64,000 bases of DNA from JACCZX01 sp963829995 (GTDB lineage Bacteria; Pseudomonadota; Gammaproteobacteria; Burkholderiales; Burkholderiaceae_F), in assembly GCA_963829995.1 (NCBI GenBank), contig CAWHKW010000020.1, forward strand, positions 23,626-87,625, in the 5' to 3' direction. This document shows positions 19,671-29,584 of the stretch, piece by piece (position 1 is the stretch's first letter; each line of letters begins with the position of its first letter). Position numbers and translations under genes: made by a program. The notes under the pieces were generated by a model, which was given only the letters and a program-made list of their open reading frames with translations, had not been told where the DNA came from and did no database searches.

Positions 19671-20608
19671 TACATCACCTTGCGCGGATCGAGCGCGTCG
19701 CGCAGGCCGTCACCGATGAAGTTGATCGTCAGCACTGCGAGGAAGATCGCCATTCCGGGAAACAGCGCCCAGTGTGCAGCGATATCGAGATAGTCCTTGC
19801 TGTCGAACAGAATGCGGCCCCAGGTCGGGATATCCGGCGGGAAGCCCAGGCCGAGGAATGACAGCGTCGATTCCGCGATGATCGCCGCCGCGACATCGAT
19901 CGTGCCGGCCACGATCACGGGACCGAGCGAGTTGGGCAGGATGTGCCGTACCACCTGGCGCGGCACCGAAGCACCGAGCGCGCGCGCGGCTTCGACGAAC
20001 TCTTTTTCGCGCAGCGAGAAAAACTGCGCACGCACCAGCCGCGCCACCGGCATCCAGCGGAAGCATCCGATCACGAACACGATCAGCAGGAAGACACCGA
20101 CCTCGGGGCCGAACACCGACTTCAGCCGATCGCGGAACAGGTAGATCAACAGCAGCAGCAGCGGCAACTGCGGCAGCGACAGGAACAGATCCGTCAGCCA
20201 CATCAGCGCGGCGTCGATGCTGCCGCGCGCGATGCCGGCGATAGCGCCGATCACCACGCCGACGCTGATTGCCATCAGCATCGCCGCCAGGCCCACTGCG
20301 AGCGAAATGCGCCCACCGTAAAGCATGCGCGCCAGCAGATCCTGCCCCAGGTCGTCGGTGCCGAACGGGTGTTTCAGCGACGGGCCCTCGAGCCGCGCCG
20401 TGAAGTCGATGTCGTTGATCGCCAGCTTCCACACCAGCGGCCCGACAACGACGAGCAGGATCATCAGCACCAGCACGATCAAGCTAAACACCGCCATGCG
20501 GTGGCGGCAGAAGCGCCGCCACGCCTCGCGCCATAGCGAGACCGGGCGTGCACGCGGCGCAGCCGAGAGGACGCTAGCGGTAGCTGATGCGAGGGTCGAG
20601 CCAGCCAT
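19670..20608 (-). CDS. dppC: peptide ABC transporter permease (DppC/OppC type)
   Basis: The 312-residue inner-membrane protein begins with a cytoplasmic region ending WRRFCRHRMAVFSLIV, typical of OppC, followed by six membrane helices. The periplasmic loop contains HPFGTDDLGQDLLARMLYGGR, the hallmark of the family. The EAA loop, which docks the ATPases, reads EFVEAARALGASVPRQVVRHILPN. Its start lies 35 bases inside the end of the DppB-type gene. It forms the translocation pore with that protein. Confidence 0.93.
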
Positions 20609-21533
20609 AGATCAAGTCGGCGAGAAAGTTGAAGAGGATCACGAGGCAGGCGAAGACGAAGGTCACCGCCATGATCACCGGTGTGTCGTTGCGCAGGATC
20701 GCGTCGATCAGCAGCGAGCCGATGCCGGGAATGCGGAAGATCTGCTCGGTGACGATCGCGCCCCCGAACACGGCGGGCATCGTCAGCGCCACCAGCGTGA
20801 CGACCGGGATCAGCGCGTTGCGCACCACGTGCTTCATCACCACCACGCGCTCGCGCAGGCCCTTGCTGCGTGCAGTGGTCACGTAGTCGAGGCGGATCAC
20901 GTCGAGCACGGCAGAGCGCACGTACCGTGTCCAGCTCGCGCCCTGGAACAGGCCCAGCACGGTGACCGGCATGATCGCCTGCTTGATGTGCTCCCACCAC
21001 CACTGCCAGCCGGTGGCGCTCACATCGGCGCGGTACACGAACGGCAGCCAGTCAAGTGTGATCGAGAAGATCAGAATGAACAGGATGCCGGTGAAAAAAG
21101 TCGGCAACGAAAAGCCGATGAAGGCGAACGTGCTGGCGATGCGGTCGAACAGCGAGTACGGCCGCGTCGCTGAGTAGATGCCGACCGGCAACGCGACCAT
21201 CAGCGCGAGGACTTGCGAGGCGCCGATGATCGCCAGCGTGACCGGCACCCGCTGCAGGATCAGCGTATCGACGTCGACGCGGCTGACGAACGAGTAGCCC
21301 CAGTCGCCCTGCAGCATTGCGGCGAACCAGCGAAAGTAGCGCTGCCACACCGGGTCGTCGAGGCCGAACTTTGCGCGCAGCATCTGGCGCACTTCGGCCG
21401 GCACCGCAGGGTTGGTCGCAAGCTCCTCGAACGGGTCGCCCGGCGCCAGCGCAAGCACGGTGAACAGCACCACGCTGATGCCGAGCACGCTCGGCACCAT
21501 GATCAGCATGCGCCGCAGGATGTAGGAACCCAA
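20574..21533 (-). CDS. dppB: peptide ABC transporter permease (DppB/OppB type)
   Basis: The 319-residue permease starts MGSYILRRMLIMVPSVLGIS, the usual DppB N-terminal helix. It has a periplasmic loop with LGLDDPVWQRYFRW-like content and an EAA loop reading DYVTTARSKGLRERVVVMKHVVRN. FRIPGIGSLLIDAILRND and the C-terminal LIYGWLDPRISYR complete the match. It follows the binding-protein gene after 67 bases and overlaps the DppC-type gene. Confidence 0.93.
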   Translation of the reverse strand: MGSYILRRMLIMVPSVLGISVVLFTVLALAPGDPFEELATNPAVPAEVRQMLRAKFGLDDPVWQRYFRWFAAMLQGDWGYSFVSRVDVDTLILQRVPVTLAIIGASQVLALMVALPVGIYSATRPYSLFDRIASTFAFIGFSLPTFFTGILFILIFSITLDWLPFVYRADVSATGWQWWWEHIKQAIMPVTVLGLFQGASWTRYVRSAVLDVIRLDYVTTARSKGLRERVVVMKHVVRNALIPVVTLVALTMPAVFGGAIVTEQIFRIPGIGSLLIDAILRNDTPVIMAVTFVFACLVILFNFLADLIYGWLDPRISYR

Positions 21534-21600
21534 GGACGTCCTTATCGAGAAGCTGGCAAATCAACGCGCGGGCGCCCTGCTATGCGCCCGCGCGCGGTCC

Positions 21601-23398
21601 TCAAATACCGGCGTCGCGGTACCAGTCCTTCAGGTTCCAGAAGTCGTTGTCCCAGCCGGACAACGGAGCATGCAACTTGGTGGACACTGCCGCGACGCGC
21701 GGCCGGTAGACGACCGGAATGATCACGTTGTCCATGCACACCAGATCGTTCATGCGGATGAACAGCGCCGCGCGCTTGACCGGGTCGAGCTCGGCTTGCG
21801 CAGCGCGGTACGCCTTGTCGTACTCGTCATTCTTCCAGCGCACCGCGTTGCGGCCCTGCCATTTGTTCTCGCGCGACGAGAAGAGCCATGACACGTACTG
21901 ATCCATGAACAGCTCCGGATCGGGCTGCGTCATCGTGGTGGTGTACATCTGCATGTCGCACCAGAACTTGGTGTAGGTGTCCGGGTTGCCGACGTCGGAC
22001 GAGAAGAACACAGATGCCGTGACCGACTTCAACTCGAGATCGATGCCGGCCTTCTGGCACGCCTGCTTGATGACGGCCTGTGTTTTCTGGCGCGGCGCGT
22101 TGATCGAGGTCTGGAACACCAGCTTTAACTTCTTGCCGCCTTTTTCGCGGATGCCGTCTGCGCCTTTCTTCCAACCCGCGGCCTCGAGCAGCGGCATTCG
22201 CCTTGTCGACATTGAATTCCCACTTCGTGTTCGGGCTGCGGAACGGCGCTGGGTTGTTGATGAAGTTGCCGGTGGCGACGCCGGTACGGCCGTAGATGAA
22301 ATCCTGGACGCCCTTGCGGTCGACCAGCAGGACCATCGCCTGGCGCACGGCCGGGTCGCTGAAGAGCGGGTGCTTGGTCTTCGCATTGGCGCGCTCGCCG
22401 TCGACCTCGGTCCACGGATCGGTCTGGTTGAGCTGGATAAATTCGATGTTGCCGCCGGGGGTGATCGCGGCTCTGCCCTTGCCGCCGACTTCCAGCCGCT
22501 TCAGGATCTCGTCTTCGACCTGCACGTTCCACGCGTAGTCGTACTCGCCCGTCTGAATCACCGCGCGCGCCGCCGACACGGCGTCACCGCCACCCTTCAT
22601 TTCGATGGTGTCGAAGAACGGGCGGTTCGCCACGTGGTAGTTGGTGTTGATCTCGCCACGCACCATGTCGCCGGGCTTGAAGTCGACGAATTTGTACGGC
22701 CCGGTGCCCACGGGCTTGAGGTTGGCGGGCGCGTCGCGCGACTTGGCGCCGATGAAGTCGGCAAACAGGTGTTTCGGAATCAGCATGCCGCGGGTGCCGA
22801 CGAACGGGTCGGCCCAGAACGGCGTGGGTTTCGCGTAGGTGACCTCGATAGTGTGCGAGTCGATCTTCTTGACTGCCACGTCGCTGTAGGTGCTCACGGT
22901 GACAGCTGCAGTACCGGGATCTTTGGCGTATTCCCAGTTGAAGACGCAGTCGTCGGCAGTAAACGGTTTGCCGTCGTGCCAGGTGACATTGCGCTTCAGC
23001 TTCCAGGTCACCGTCCTTCCGTCCTTCGACAGACCGCCGTTGGCTGCGGTGGGAATCTCGGCTGCGAGCACCGGCACCAGGATGCCTTCCGGATCCCACG
23101 CGGCCAGCGGCTCGTAAAAGATGCGCGAGCCTTCCTGGTCCTTGGTGCCGGTGGCGAAGTGCGGGTTCAGCAGCGTTGCGCCCTGCCACCACAGCACTCT
23201 CAGCGCGCCGCCGCCGCCGCGCTTGGTGCCCTTGTAACCACTCGGCGCCTGGGCCTGTGCGACGCCCGAGTGCATCAGCATCTGGCTGGCCATCGGCGCA
23301 GTCAGTCCGAGTGCGACCATGCGCTGAACGAAAGACCGTCGCGAAACCGCGCCGCTCCGCACTTCCTCGATCAAGGCACGCAGTTCATGCTCTTTCAT
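21601..23398 (-). CDS. dppA: peptide ABC transporter substrate-binding protein, Tat signal, one frameshift
   Basis: A GGGAGGA site six bases before the ATG at 23398 fixes the start. Residues 21-53 form a twin-arginine signal (SRRSFVQRMVALGL to AQA), so export by Tat is likely. The mature part is a family 5 extracellular solute-binding protein, with KDGRTVTWKLKRNVTWHDGKPF, LKPVGTGPYKFVDFKPGD and AVRQAMVLLVDRKGV. The frame changes near 22192-22196, where one base too many separates NVDKANA from LLEAAGWKK; the second frame runs on to LKDWYRDAGI. The joined protein has about 598 residues. Being first in the leftward operon, it captures peptides or a similar ligand for the DppBCDF-type complex. 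Confidence 0.88.
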
Positions 23399-23538
23399 CG
23401 TTTTCCTCCCTGAGGCGTCATGGGTCAATAATCGACAGGCATGATGGTCGCGAACGGTGTTTTTCGCAATCCGTTAAGCCTGGCAAGTGGCGAGGACAAA
23501 CGCTATATGAAGTCACGCGACAATCAAGGACCGTCCGC

Positions 23539-24933
23539 ATGAAACGCTCAGACGCGATCAGCCACGCCGAGCAGCATTTCGACACAGGTGAGTTCCGGCG
23601 CACGCTGGCGCGGCGGATCGCGGTGCCCACCGAAAGCCAGAATCCCGAACGCGCGCCGGCGCTGGCCGAGTATCTGGACAGCGAGATGCGTCCCGCCTTC
23701 GAATCGATGGGCTTTACCTGCCAGACGTTGACGCACCCCAAGGCGCGGGCACCGTTTCTGTTTGCGCAGCGGCTGGAAGACACAAGCCTTCCCACCGTTT
23801 TCGGCTACGGCCATGGCGATGTGATTCGTGGCCTCGAATCGGAATGGCAGGCGGGTCTGTCGCCGTGGCGACTGACCGAGTCGAACGGCCGTTGGTACGG
23901 CCGCGGCATGGCCGACAACAAAGGGCAGCACTCGGTCAACATGGGTGCGATGCGCTCGGTGCTCGAGACGCGGGGCCGGCTCGGCTTCAATGCCAAGTAT
24001 CTGATCGAAATGGGCGAAGAAACCGGCTCGACCGGGCTGCGAGACATTTGCAGCGAGCGCAAAGAACTTTTCAAGGCCGACCTGCTGCTCGCTTCCGACG
24101 GCCCTCGGCTACGCGCCGACCGGCCTACGATCTTTCTCGGTACGCGCGGCAGCATGAATTTCGATCTGACAATCGAAGCCCGTAAGGGCGGCCATCACTC
24201 GGGTAACTGGGGCGGACTGATCAGCAATCCCGGCATTCAGCTTGCGCACGCGATCGCCAGCATCGTGTCGGCCACCGGTCAAATCCGCATCCGCGAATGG
24301 GTGCCGCGCGAGTTGCCGGCGTCGGTGCGGCGGGCGTTGGCCGACTGCGAGGTCGACGGCGGAGCCGACGGTCCGGCAGTCGAGCCGTGGTGGGGCGAAC
24401 CGAATCTGTCGCCGGCCGAGCGCGTGTTTGGATGGTGTTCGTTCGAGGTGCTGGCCTTCAAAACGGGCAATCCGGACACACCGGTCAATGCCATTCCGCC
24501 GCGCGCGTGGGCGCGCTGTCAGCTTCGCTTTGTGGTCGGCATCGATGCGAGCGATATCGTGCCGGCGCTGCGACGACATCTCGATCGCGAAGGGTTTCCG
24601 ATGGTGCAGATTGCGCTCACGCGCGAAGAAATGTTCTGCGCCACGCGCCTCGATCCGGACGACGCATGGGTGCAATGGGCGGCGGCATCCATCGCGAAAA
24701 CCAGTGGAAAAAAACCGGCAGTGCTGCCGAATCTGGGAGGATCGTTGCCCAACGACATCTTTACCGACGTGCTCGGTTTGCGCACCGTGTGGGTGCCGCA
24801 CTCTTATCCGGGATGCTCGCAGCACGCACCCAACGAGCATCTGCCGCCCGAGCTTCTGCGCGAGGGGCTGCGAATCATGGCGGGTCTGTATTGGGATCTT
24901 GGTGCGGGCCAGACACCAGCAAGGTCGGCGTGA
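23539..24933 (+). CDS. M20 family metallopeptidase
   Basis: The 464-residue product has the M20 dinuclear zinc centre. YGHGDVIRG carries the first His/Asp ligands, RWYGRGMADNKGQH carries the bridging Asp, MGEETGSTGL carries the catalytic Glu and its metal-binding neighbour, and HSYPGCSQHAPNE is the C-terminal His region. The small dimerisation domain lies in between (FDLTIEARKGGHHSGNWGG). AAGGA lies eight bases before the chosen ATG. It is divergent from the peptide-transporter operon across 140 bases. That suggests the imported peptides or acyl-amino acids are cleaved by this cytoplasmic enzyme, but the coupling is inferred. Confidence 0.9.
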   Translation: MKRSDAISHAEQHFDTGEFRRTLARRIAVPTESQNPERAPALAEYLDSEMRPAFESMGFTCQTLTHPKARAPFLFAQRLEDTSLPTVFGYGHGDVIRGLESEWQAGLSPWRLTESNGRWYGRGMADNKGQHSVNMGAMRSVLETRGRLGFNAKYLIEMGEETGSTGLRDICSERKELFKADLLLASDGPRLRADRPTIFLGTRGSMNFDLTIEARKGGHHSGNWGGLISNPGIQLAHAIASIVSATGQIRIREWVPRELPASVRRALADCEVDGGADGPAVEPWWGEPNLSPAERVFGWCSFEVLAFKTGNPDTPVNAIPPRAWARCQLRFVVGIDASDIVPALRRHLDREGFPMVQIALTREEMFCATRLDPDDAWVQWAAASIAKTSGKKPAVLPNLGGSLPNDIFTDVLGLRTVWVPHSYPGCSQHAPNEHLPPELLREGLRIMAGLYWDLGAGQTPARSA

Positions 24934-25005
24934 CGGTCCGGGACTGAACGCTATCGATTCGAAAGGCCGTCAGTCACGCGCTTCTTCGCGCCCTATGATC
25001 CCGAC

Positions 25006-25809
25006 ATGACTTCGCTGCTTTCGTCACAGGGTCCGCTGTCGGATGCATCCCGCGGAACTCTGACGTGGTTCGCAGGTTGGTGGCGAATCATCCATTTCGG
25101 TGCACTGATCTTGGTGCTGGCGCTTTCGCCGTCAAGCTATTCACGGTCGAATCGATCGGCGCTGGCGCGGCACGTTTACGAAGACACCGCGCCAATGCTG
25201 CTGTGGTTCGTCGTGCTGTCGTCGCTGATCAGCCTGGTCATCATTCGCATCGTTGTTGTGACGGCCGTGAGCTATGGGCTGTCTCAATATGCGCTGGAAA
25301 TGGTTGTGCGCGTACTGGTCCTGGAGCTGATTCCGCTGACCGCCGCGGTGTTCGCCGCGATGCGATGCGCACTGCCGAATGCGGCCGAGATTTCGGACCT
25401 GCGCGCACGCGGCTTATACGATGCGCATACAAGGCAGGGCGTTGACCCGTTGCAGCGCGAAGTACTGCCGCGCGTCGCGTCCGCGATGTTTTCAACGCTG
25501 ATGCTCGCTGGCGTCAGCTGTGTGGTGACGGCCGTGCTGGCTTACGTGTCGGTCTACGGTTTCACGACAGGAGCTTTTGCGGGCTACACGCGCACGTTTG
25601 GACAGATCTTCAATCCGGCGGTATCGATGATTTTCGCGCTCAAGGTCTTCTTCTTCGGGCTTGCGGTCGCACTGATCCCCATCGCGTCGGTTCTTTACGA
25701 TCGCTCGCGTGCGCGTCTGCGAACGAGCGTTGAACTGCAGAGTCTGGTTCGTATTTTCGTCGTGATCCTTTTGATCGAAGTCGCATCGCTCGTCGGTAAC
25801 TACTACTGA
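25006..25809 (+). CDS. MlaE-like ABC transporter permease
   Basis: The 267-residue membrane protein has five or six helices and the MlaE/DUF140 pattern. VRVLVLELIPLTAAVFAAMRCALPNAAEI corresponds to the coupling region of MlaE. LQREVLPRVASAMFSTLMLAGVSC and FNPAVSMIFALKVFFFGLAVALIPI correspond to the last helices. It lies nine bases before the MCE-protein gene and would form with it an inner-membrane lipid transport unit. No MlaF-like ATPase gene is adjacent. An N-terminal extension ending HFGALILVLALSPSSYSRS is divergent from E. coli MlaE, so the assignment rests partly on the neighbour. Confidence 0.75.
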   Translation: MTSLLSSQGPLSDASRGTLTWFAGWWRIIHFGALILVLALSPSSYSRSNRSALARHVYEDTAPMLLWFVVLSSLISLVIIRIVVVTAVSYGLSQYALEMVVRVLVLELIPLTAAVFAAMRCALPNAAEISDLRARGLYDAHTRQGVDPLQREVLPRVASAMFSTLMLAGVSCVVTAVLAYVSVYGFTTGAFAGYTRTFGQIFNPAVSMIFALKVFFFGLAVALIPIASVLYDRSRARLRTSVELQSLVRIFVVILLIEVASLVGNYY

Positions 25810-25818
25810 GATGTATAC

Positions 25819-26784
25819 GTGGCTGCCATGAACGGGGAACCCTCAGCGCCACGACCGGCCGCCCACGTTGAATTCAAGGCGGCGCTGCTGCTGGTGCTGC
25901 TGTTTCTGTTGATCGCGGGTACGGTCGTTTATCTGCTGTACGCGCGCGGCGCATTCGAGGAATCGCAGCGGCTGGTCTTGATAGCCGACGATTCGGAAGG
26001 GGTCACGGTTGGCATGGACCTGACGTTCTCCGGCTTTCCGATTGGACGCGTACGGCGCATCGAACTCGCCGAAGACGGAGTGACACGGATCATCATCGAT
26101 GTGCCGCGCAAGGATGCGCGCTGGTTACGCACATCCAGCGTGTTCACTCTGACGCGTGGTTTGCTGGGCAACACGGCGCTGAAGGCATTTAGTGGGATTC
26201 TTTCCGATCCTCAGCTTCCGGACGGCGCGGAGCGCAAAGTGTTGGTCGGTGATGCCACGGCCGAGATTCCGCGCCTGGTGGCCGACATGCGTGAGCTGGT
26301 CAACAACCTGCGGGCGCTCACCGCCGAGGGCTCATCGCTCGCCGCGAGCCTCGGCAACGTGCGCGACGTCACCGAAAAACTCAAAGGCTCGCGCGGCGCA
26401 CTGGGCATGCTGCTCGGCAACGAGGCCGATGCAAAGAAGGTGATCACTGCGCTCGACCGCGCCAACTCGTTGCTCGCCAGAGTCGACGGCTTGGCCGCAA
26501 AGGTTGACGCGCAGGCCTTCGGCCCCGAAGGCCTGGTGCCCGAAGCGCGCGCCGCGATCGTGCAGCTGAACGCGGCGCTCACCGATGCGCGCGCGAGTTT
26601 GAAGAAGGTTGACGCCATACTCGAGGACGCGCAAGTTGCCGCCGGCAACGCACGCGCTGCGACTACAGACCTCGGCGCGCTGCGCGCGGAGGTCGATGCA
26701 AGCCTGCGCAAGGTGAGCCGCATGATCGACGAGGTCAATCGGCGCTGGCCGTTCGCGCGTGACCCGAAGTTGAAGCTGCCGTGA
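25819..26784 (+). CDS. MCE-domain (MlaD-like) lipid transport protein
   Basis: A 321-residue protein anchored by one N-terminal helix (ALLLVLLFLLIAGTVVYLLY). The MCE domain follows, with EGVTVGMDLTFSGFPIGRVRRIEL and the TLTRGLLGNTALKAF segment. The long C-terminal part is predicted helical (heptads of Ala/Leu/Asp from about residue 155), like MCE proteins that bridge the periplasm. It starts at GTG, or at an ATG three codons later. It shares four bases (GTGA) with the next gene. The family binds phospholipids and moves them between the two membranes. Confidence 0.9.
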   Translation: MAAMNGEPSAPRPAAHVEFKAALLLVLLFLLIAGTVVYLLYARGAFEESQRLVLIADDSEGVTVGMDLTFSGFPIGRVRRIELAEDGVTRIIIDVPRKDARWLRTSSVFTLTRGLLGNTALKAFSGILSDPQLPDGAERKVLVGDATAEIPRLVADMRELVNNLRALTAEGSSLAASLGNVRDVTEKLKGSRGALGMLLGNEADAKKVITALDRANSLLARVDGLAAKVDAQAFGPEGLVPEARAAIVQLNAALTDARASLKKVDAILEDAQVAAGNARAATTDLGALRAEVDASLRKVSRMIDEVNRRWPFARDPKLKLP

Positions 26785-27443
26785 AGCACGCAGCCGCGTT
26801 GCTCTCCGTCGTGGCATTGATCGCGTCGTGCGCCAGCGGTCCACCGATTCCAGACTGGGAATCGAATGCAAAGACCGCGATGGACCACGCAGTTGCCGCG
26901 TATCTGATTGGCGATACGCGCCTGGCCGACAGCGACTTCGAACGGGCGCGCAGCGAGATCGCACGCACCGGTCGTATCGATCTGATCGCGCGCGCCGAGC
27001 TCGTGCGCTGCGCCGCGCGCGTGGCGAGCCTCGTGTTCGAATCTTGCGAAGGCTTCGAGAAGCTCAGGGCCGACGCGGCCGCTCCTGAGCGTGCGTACGC
27101 GGACTACCTCGCCGCGCGTGTGCAGCCGCAGGACATCGCACTGCTTCCGCCGCAACACCGCGCCGTTGCCGCTACAACGCTGAGTGCAGAGGCCGCCACT
27201 GCGGCGCTGCGCGGGATCGAAGATCCGCTGTCGAGACTGGTGGCAATCGGCGTGTTGTTTCAATCCGGGCGTGCGCACTCGACAGCGATAGCGCTGGCTG
27301 CTGATACCGCATCGGCGCAGGGATGGCGGCGTCCGCTGCTGGCGTGGTTGAACGTTCAGCTCGCGCTTGCAGACAAGGCAGGTGATGCGGGCGAGACCGC
27401 GCGGCTACGTCGGCAGATTGCAGTGGTGCGCGGGGATAAGTAG
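26781..27443 (+). CDS. lipoprotein of the MCE transport operon
   Basis: The GTG start overlaps the stop of the MCE gene by four bases, showing translational coupling. Residues 1-17 make a lipoprotein signal ending VALIASC with Cys17 as the lipid anchor. The rest is mostly alpha-helical (tetratricopeptide-like hairpins such as AVAAYLIGDTRLADSDFERARSEI). It occupies the place of the outer-membrane lipoprotein partner (MlaA- or PqiC-like role) in similar operons, but its sequence matches neither of these to my eye. It ends three bases before the convergent membrane-protein gene. Confidence 0.75.
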   Translation: MKHAAALLSVVALIASCASGPPIPDWESNAKTAMDHAVAAYLIGDTRLADSDFERARSEIARTGRIDLIARAELVRCAARVASLVFESCEGFEKLRADAAAPERAYADYLAARVQPQDIALLPPQHRAVAATTLSAEAATAALRGIEDPLSRLVAIGVLFQSGRAHSTAIALAADTASAQGWRRPLLAWLNVQLALADKAGDAGETARLRRQIAVVRGDK

Positions 27444-27446
27444 CGT

Positions 27447-28046
27447 TTACTTCGCCGCGCCCGTCTTGAAGAGTTTGTAGAGAGGCTCGTGAATCCAGTA
27501 CAGCACTGCATCGATGATCACAACAGCGATCAAAAGCTTGATCACTCCCTCCGGCACCGCGGCTCCCTTCGTGTACAGAAAAATCAGAAGCGCGTAGCCA
27601 AGCAATGGAATGATGTCTGACGCCATCGCCAGTTTCTTCGCACTTTGGTCTCGGTCACTGACCAACTCCCAGGCGAAAGCGCAGATTTTCGTCAGCAACA
27701 GCAGCCAGCACACGCTGACCACGCTGGATGGTTCGAGAATACTTGCGTTCGCCGTTCGCACGGCGGCGTAAAGCAGCCATACGAGAGCGAAATCAAAGGG
27801 AAACTTGCACCACGAGTACTCCGCCTTGGACCTGTCGTCGGCGCTGTATGCGTAGTCGAGCGCATAGTGCAACAACATGACAAAAACCAGGATGCGGGCC
27901 GGACCCCATGTCCATGGCAACGAGTACAGGCTGGGGCCGATTTCGTAAATCAGCGCTCCGAGGATCGCGGGGTAAAAAAGGCCCATGTTGATCCAATAGG
28001 GCCGCGCGTCGCCCGAGCCTGAACGGCATATCGAAGACAGGTTCAT
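27447..28046 (-). CDS. multi-pass membrane protein, unknown function
   Basis: AGGAG eight bases before the ATG supports a 199-residue product. It has about five membrane helices, with conserved-looking intramembrane polar residues (MLLHYALDYAYS and WIHEPLYKLFKTG near the end). No family is recognised. It lies 127 bases downstream of the MBL-fold gene on the same strand and may be the last member of the NmrA-cytochrome cluster. Confidence 0.65.
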   Translation of the reverse strand: MNLSSICRSGSGDARPYWINMGLFYPAILGALIYEIGPSLYSLPWTWGPARILVFVMLLHYALDYAYSADDRSKAEYSWCKFPFDFALVWLLYAAVRTANASILEPSSVVSVCWLLLLTKICAFAWELVSDRDQSAKKLAMASDIIPLLGYALLIFLYTKGAAVPEGVIKLLIAVVIIDAVLYWIHEPLYKLFKTGAAK

Positions 28047-28173
28047 TGTGATTGCTCCTGCGCGAGTCAGCCGCCGAATCTTGCACCCACTGCGGATCGA
28101 GCTTGCTCCATGGACCTCGAGATGTAGCAATCCATCGCCAGCCACGCTGGCAGCTGTTGTGCGGAAACGCCAA

Positions 28174-28927
28174 CTACGCCGCCGCTCGCAATGTGTGCCG
28201 CCCGCTCAAGCTCTGCGCGAGTGCCCTCAGCAATGCTGCGCCGTCGCCGCGGAACGCGCTGCCGTGCATGCACGCGAGCGTCGTTGGTTGTTCGCGTGCG
28301 AGGCGCTCGAGGATCGCAGTGGTATCCGGCGCGTGCGAGTAGTAATCCATAGGCCCGCGAAAGGCCTCGCTCGGACCGAGGATGTCGGATTCGGTCAGCG
28401 GAATTTCTCCAGAACCACCTTGCGTGAAGAGGTCGCCGCAGAGAAACGTGCGGGTGGACGTTTCCATCATCAGTCCAGCGTCCCAGCCGTGCGGCAGGTG
28501 CGGTGTGTCGAACCAGCGCACGGCGTGCTTGCCCAGTGAGAGCACTTCGCCGTCGGCGAGCGCGCGTGCCGGCCGGTCTCCAACATCGTTCGCCGACACC
28601 ATCGCGGCAATCTGTCCACACACGGTTTCCGCACTCGGTGCCGCCGCAAGCCATTCGTTCAGCGCGCCGCATTCGTCGGCTTCGAAGTGAGAGAAAGCCA
28701 CATAGCGCAATCGCTCGACCGGCATGACGTGCGCCATCGCCTCGCGTACCAGCGGAAACATCCGCCGCGGACCGGTGTGAAACAAAAGCGGCGCGTCGTC
28801 GACGATCAGGTACTGGTTGAAATTGAACTGACCGGGGCCGCCCGGAATAGACGACCGGCGTGTTGATGCGGTAGATGCCGTCGGCAATCTCATGAACGTT
28901 GGTGCCGGACTGCGGATTGGTAATCAT
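28174..28927 (-). CDS. MBL-fold metallo-hydrolase (flavodiiron-like core), one frameshift
   Basis: Residues MITNPQSGTNVHEIADGIYRI are read in one frame. PGGPGQFNFNQYLIVDDAPLLFHTG continues one base on, with the break near 28849-28852. The metal site looks like the beta-lactamase domain of flavodiiron/ODP proteins, with FSHFEADECGALNEW (H-x-E-x-D-E instead of HxHxDH). HLPHGWDAGLMME and LFCGDLFTQGG-like segments supply the remaining ligands. There is no flavodoxin domain. The joined protein has about 250 residues. In the redox cluster it could reduce O2 or NO or act as a hydrolase; the sequence does not decide. Confidence 0.8.
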
Positions 28928-28971
28928 TGAAGTCTCCGTAAATGTTGTTGACGAGAATGTGCTGTGTGCCG

Positions 28972-29575
28972 CTACTTCGCTGCGACCGGCTGCGTTGGCG
29001 GCAGCGGCTCGGGAACGCGGTTCTTCACTGCAGGAATCGTCTGCAGAAAACTGAAGATCGCTTCCAGATCGGCATCAGTGAAGTTCTTGTACATCGGGAT
29101 CGGCATCGGCGGCAGGATCTGCCGGCCGCGTCCCATGTGACGACCGGTGCGAATCGTCTCGGTGAAGTTGCGCTGCGTCCATTTGCCGAGACCGGTCTCT
29201 GCATCGGGCGTCAGGTTGGCGGTGTAGCTGATACCCCATGGGCCGGACCACGCGGTGTTGGTCGCCGCAGCAGACACGATCCACGGACCTTGCGGTGCAG
29301 GTGGCGCCGGCAGCTTGTCACTTTCCGGATGGCCCGACAGCATGCGGGTCATATCGGGCTCAGGGCCTTTCGGTCCCATCACCCACGGCGTGTGACAGTC
29401 GTTGCAGCCCGCCACCGTCACCAGATACTTGCCGCGCGCAAGTTTCTCGGCGCTGCTTTCGATGCGTTTGGAATCAGTCAGCTGCAGAAGTCTGCGCACG
29501 CGCTGGCGTAGCGACTGCGAAAGTGACGCCAACGGAAATCGCGAGCACTGCGTATTCGAATGGAATGCGTTTCAT
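28972..29575 (-). CDS. secreted monoheme cytochrome c, one frameshift
   Basis: A textbook AGGAGG site stands five bases before the ATG at 29575. This frame encodes the signal peptide MKRIPFEYAVLAISVGVTFA ending ATPARA. It then meets a stop near 29474-29476, and the next frame carries the mature protein. That part has one heme motif (AGCNDCHTPW) and a later Met-rich ILPPMPIPMYKNF that can supply the axial Met. Removing one base joins the two halves, giving about 200 residues. Similar small cytochromes accept electrons from periplasmic dehydrogenases. The gene follows the larger cytochrome by nine bases. Confidence 0.8.
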
Positions 29576-29584
29576 AGAAGCCTC

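Noticed and set aside
21977..23413. 478-codon open frame opposite the peptide-binding protein
   Set aside because: It is antisense to a gene with clear family motifs and itself shows none.
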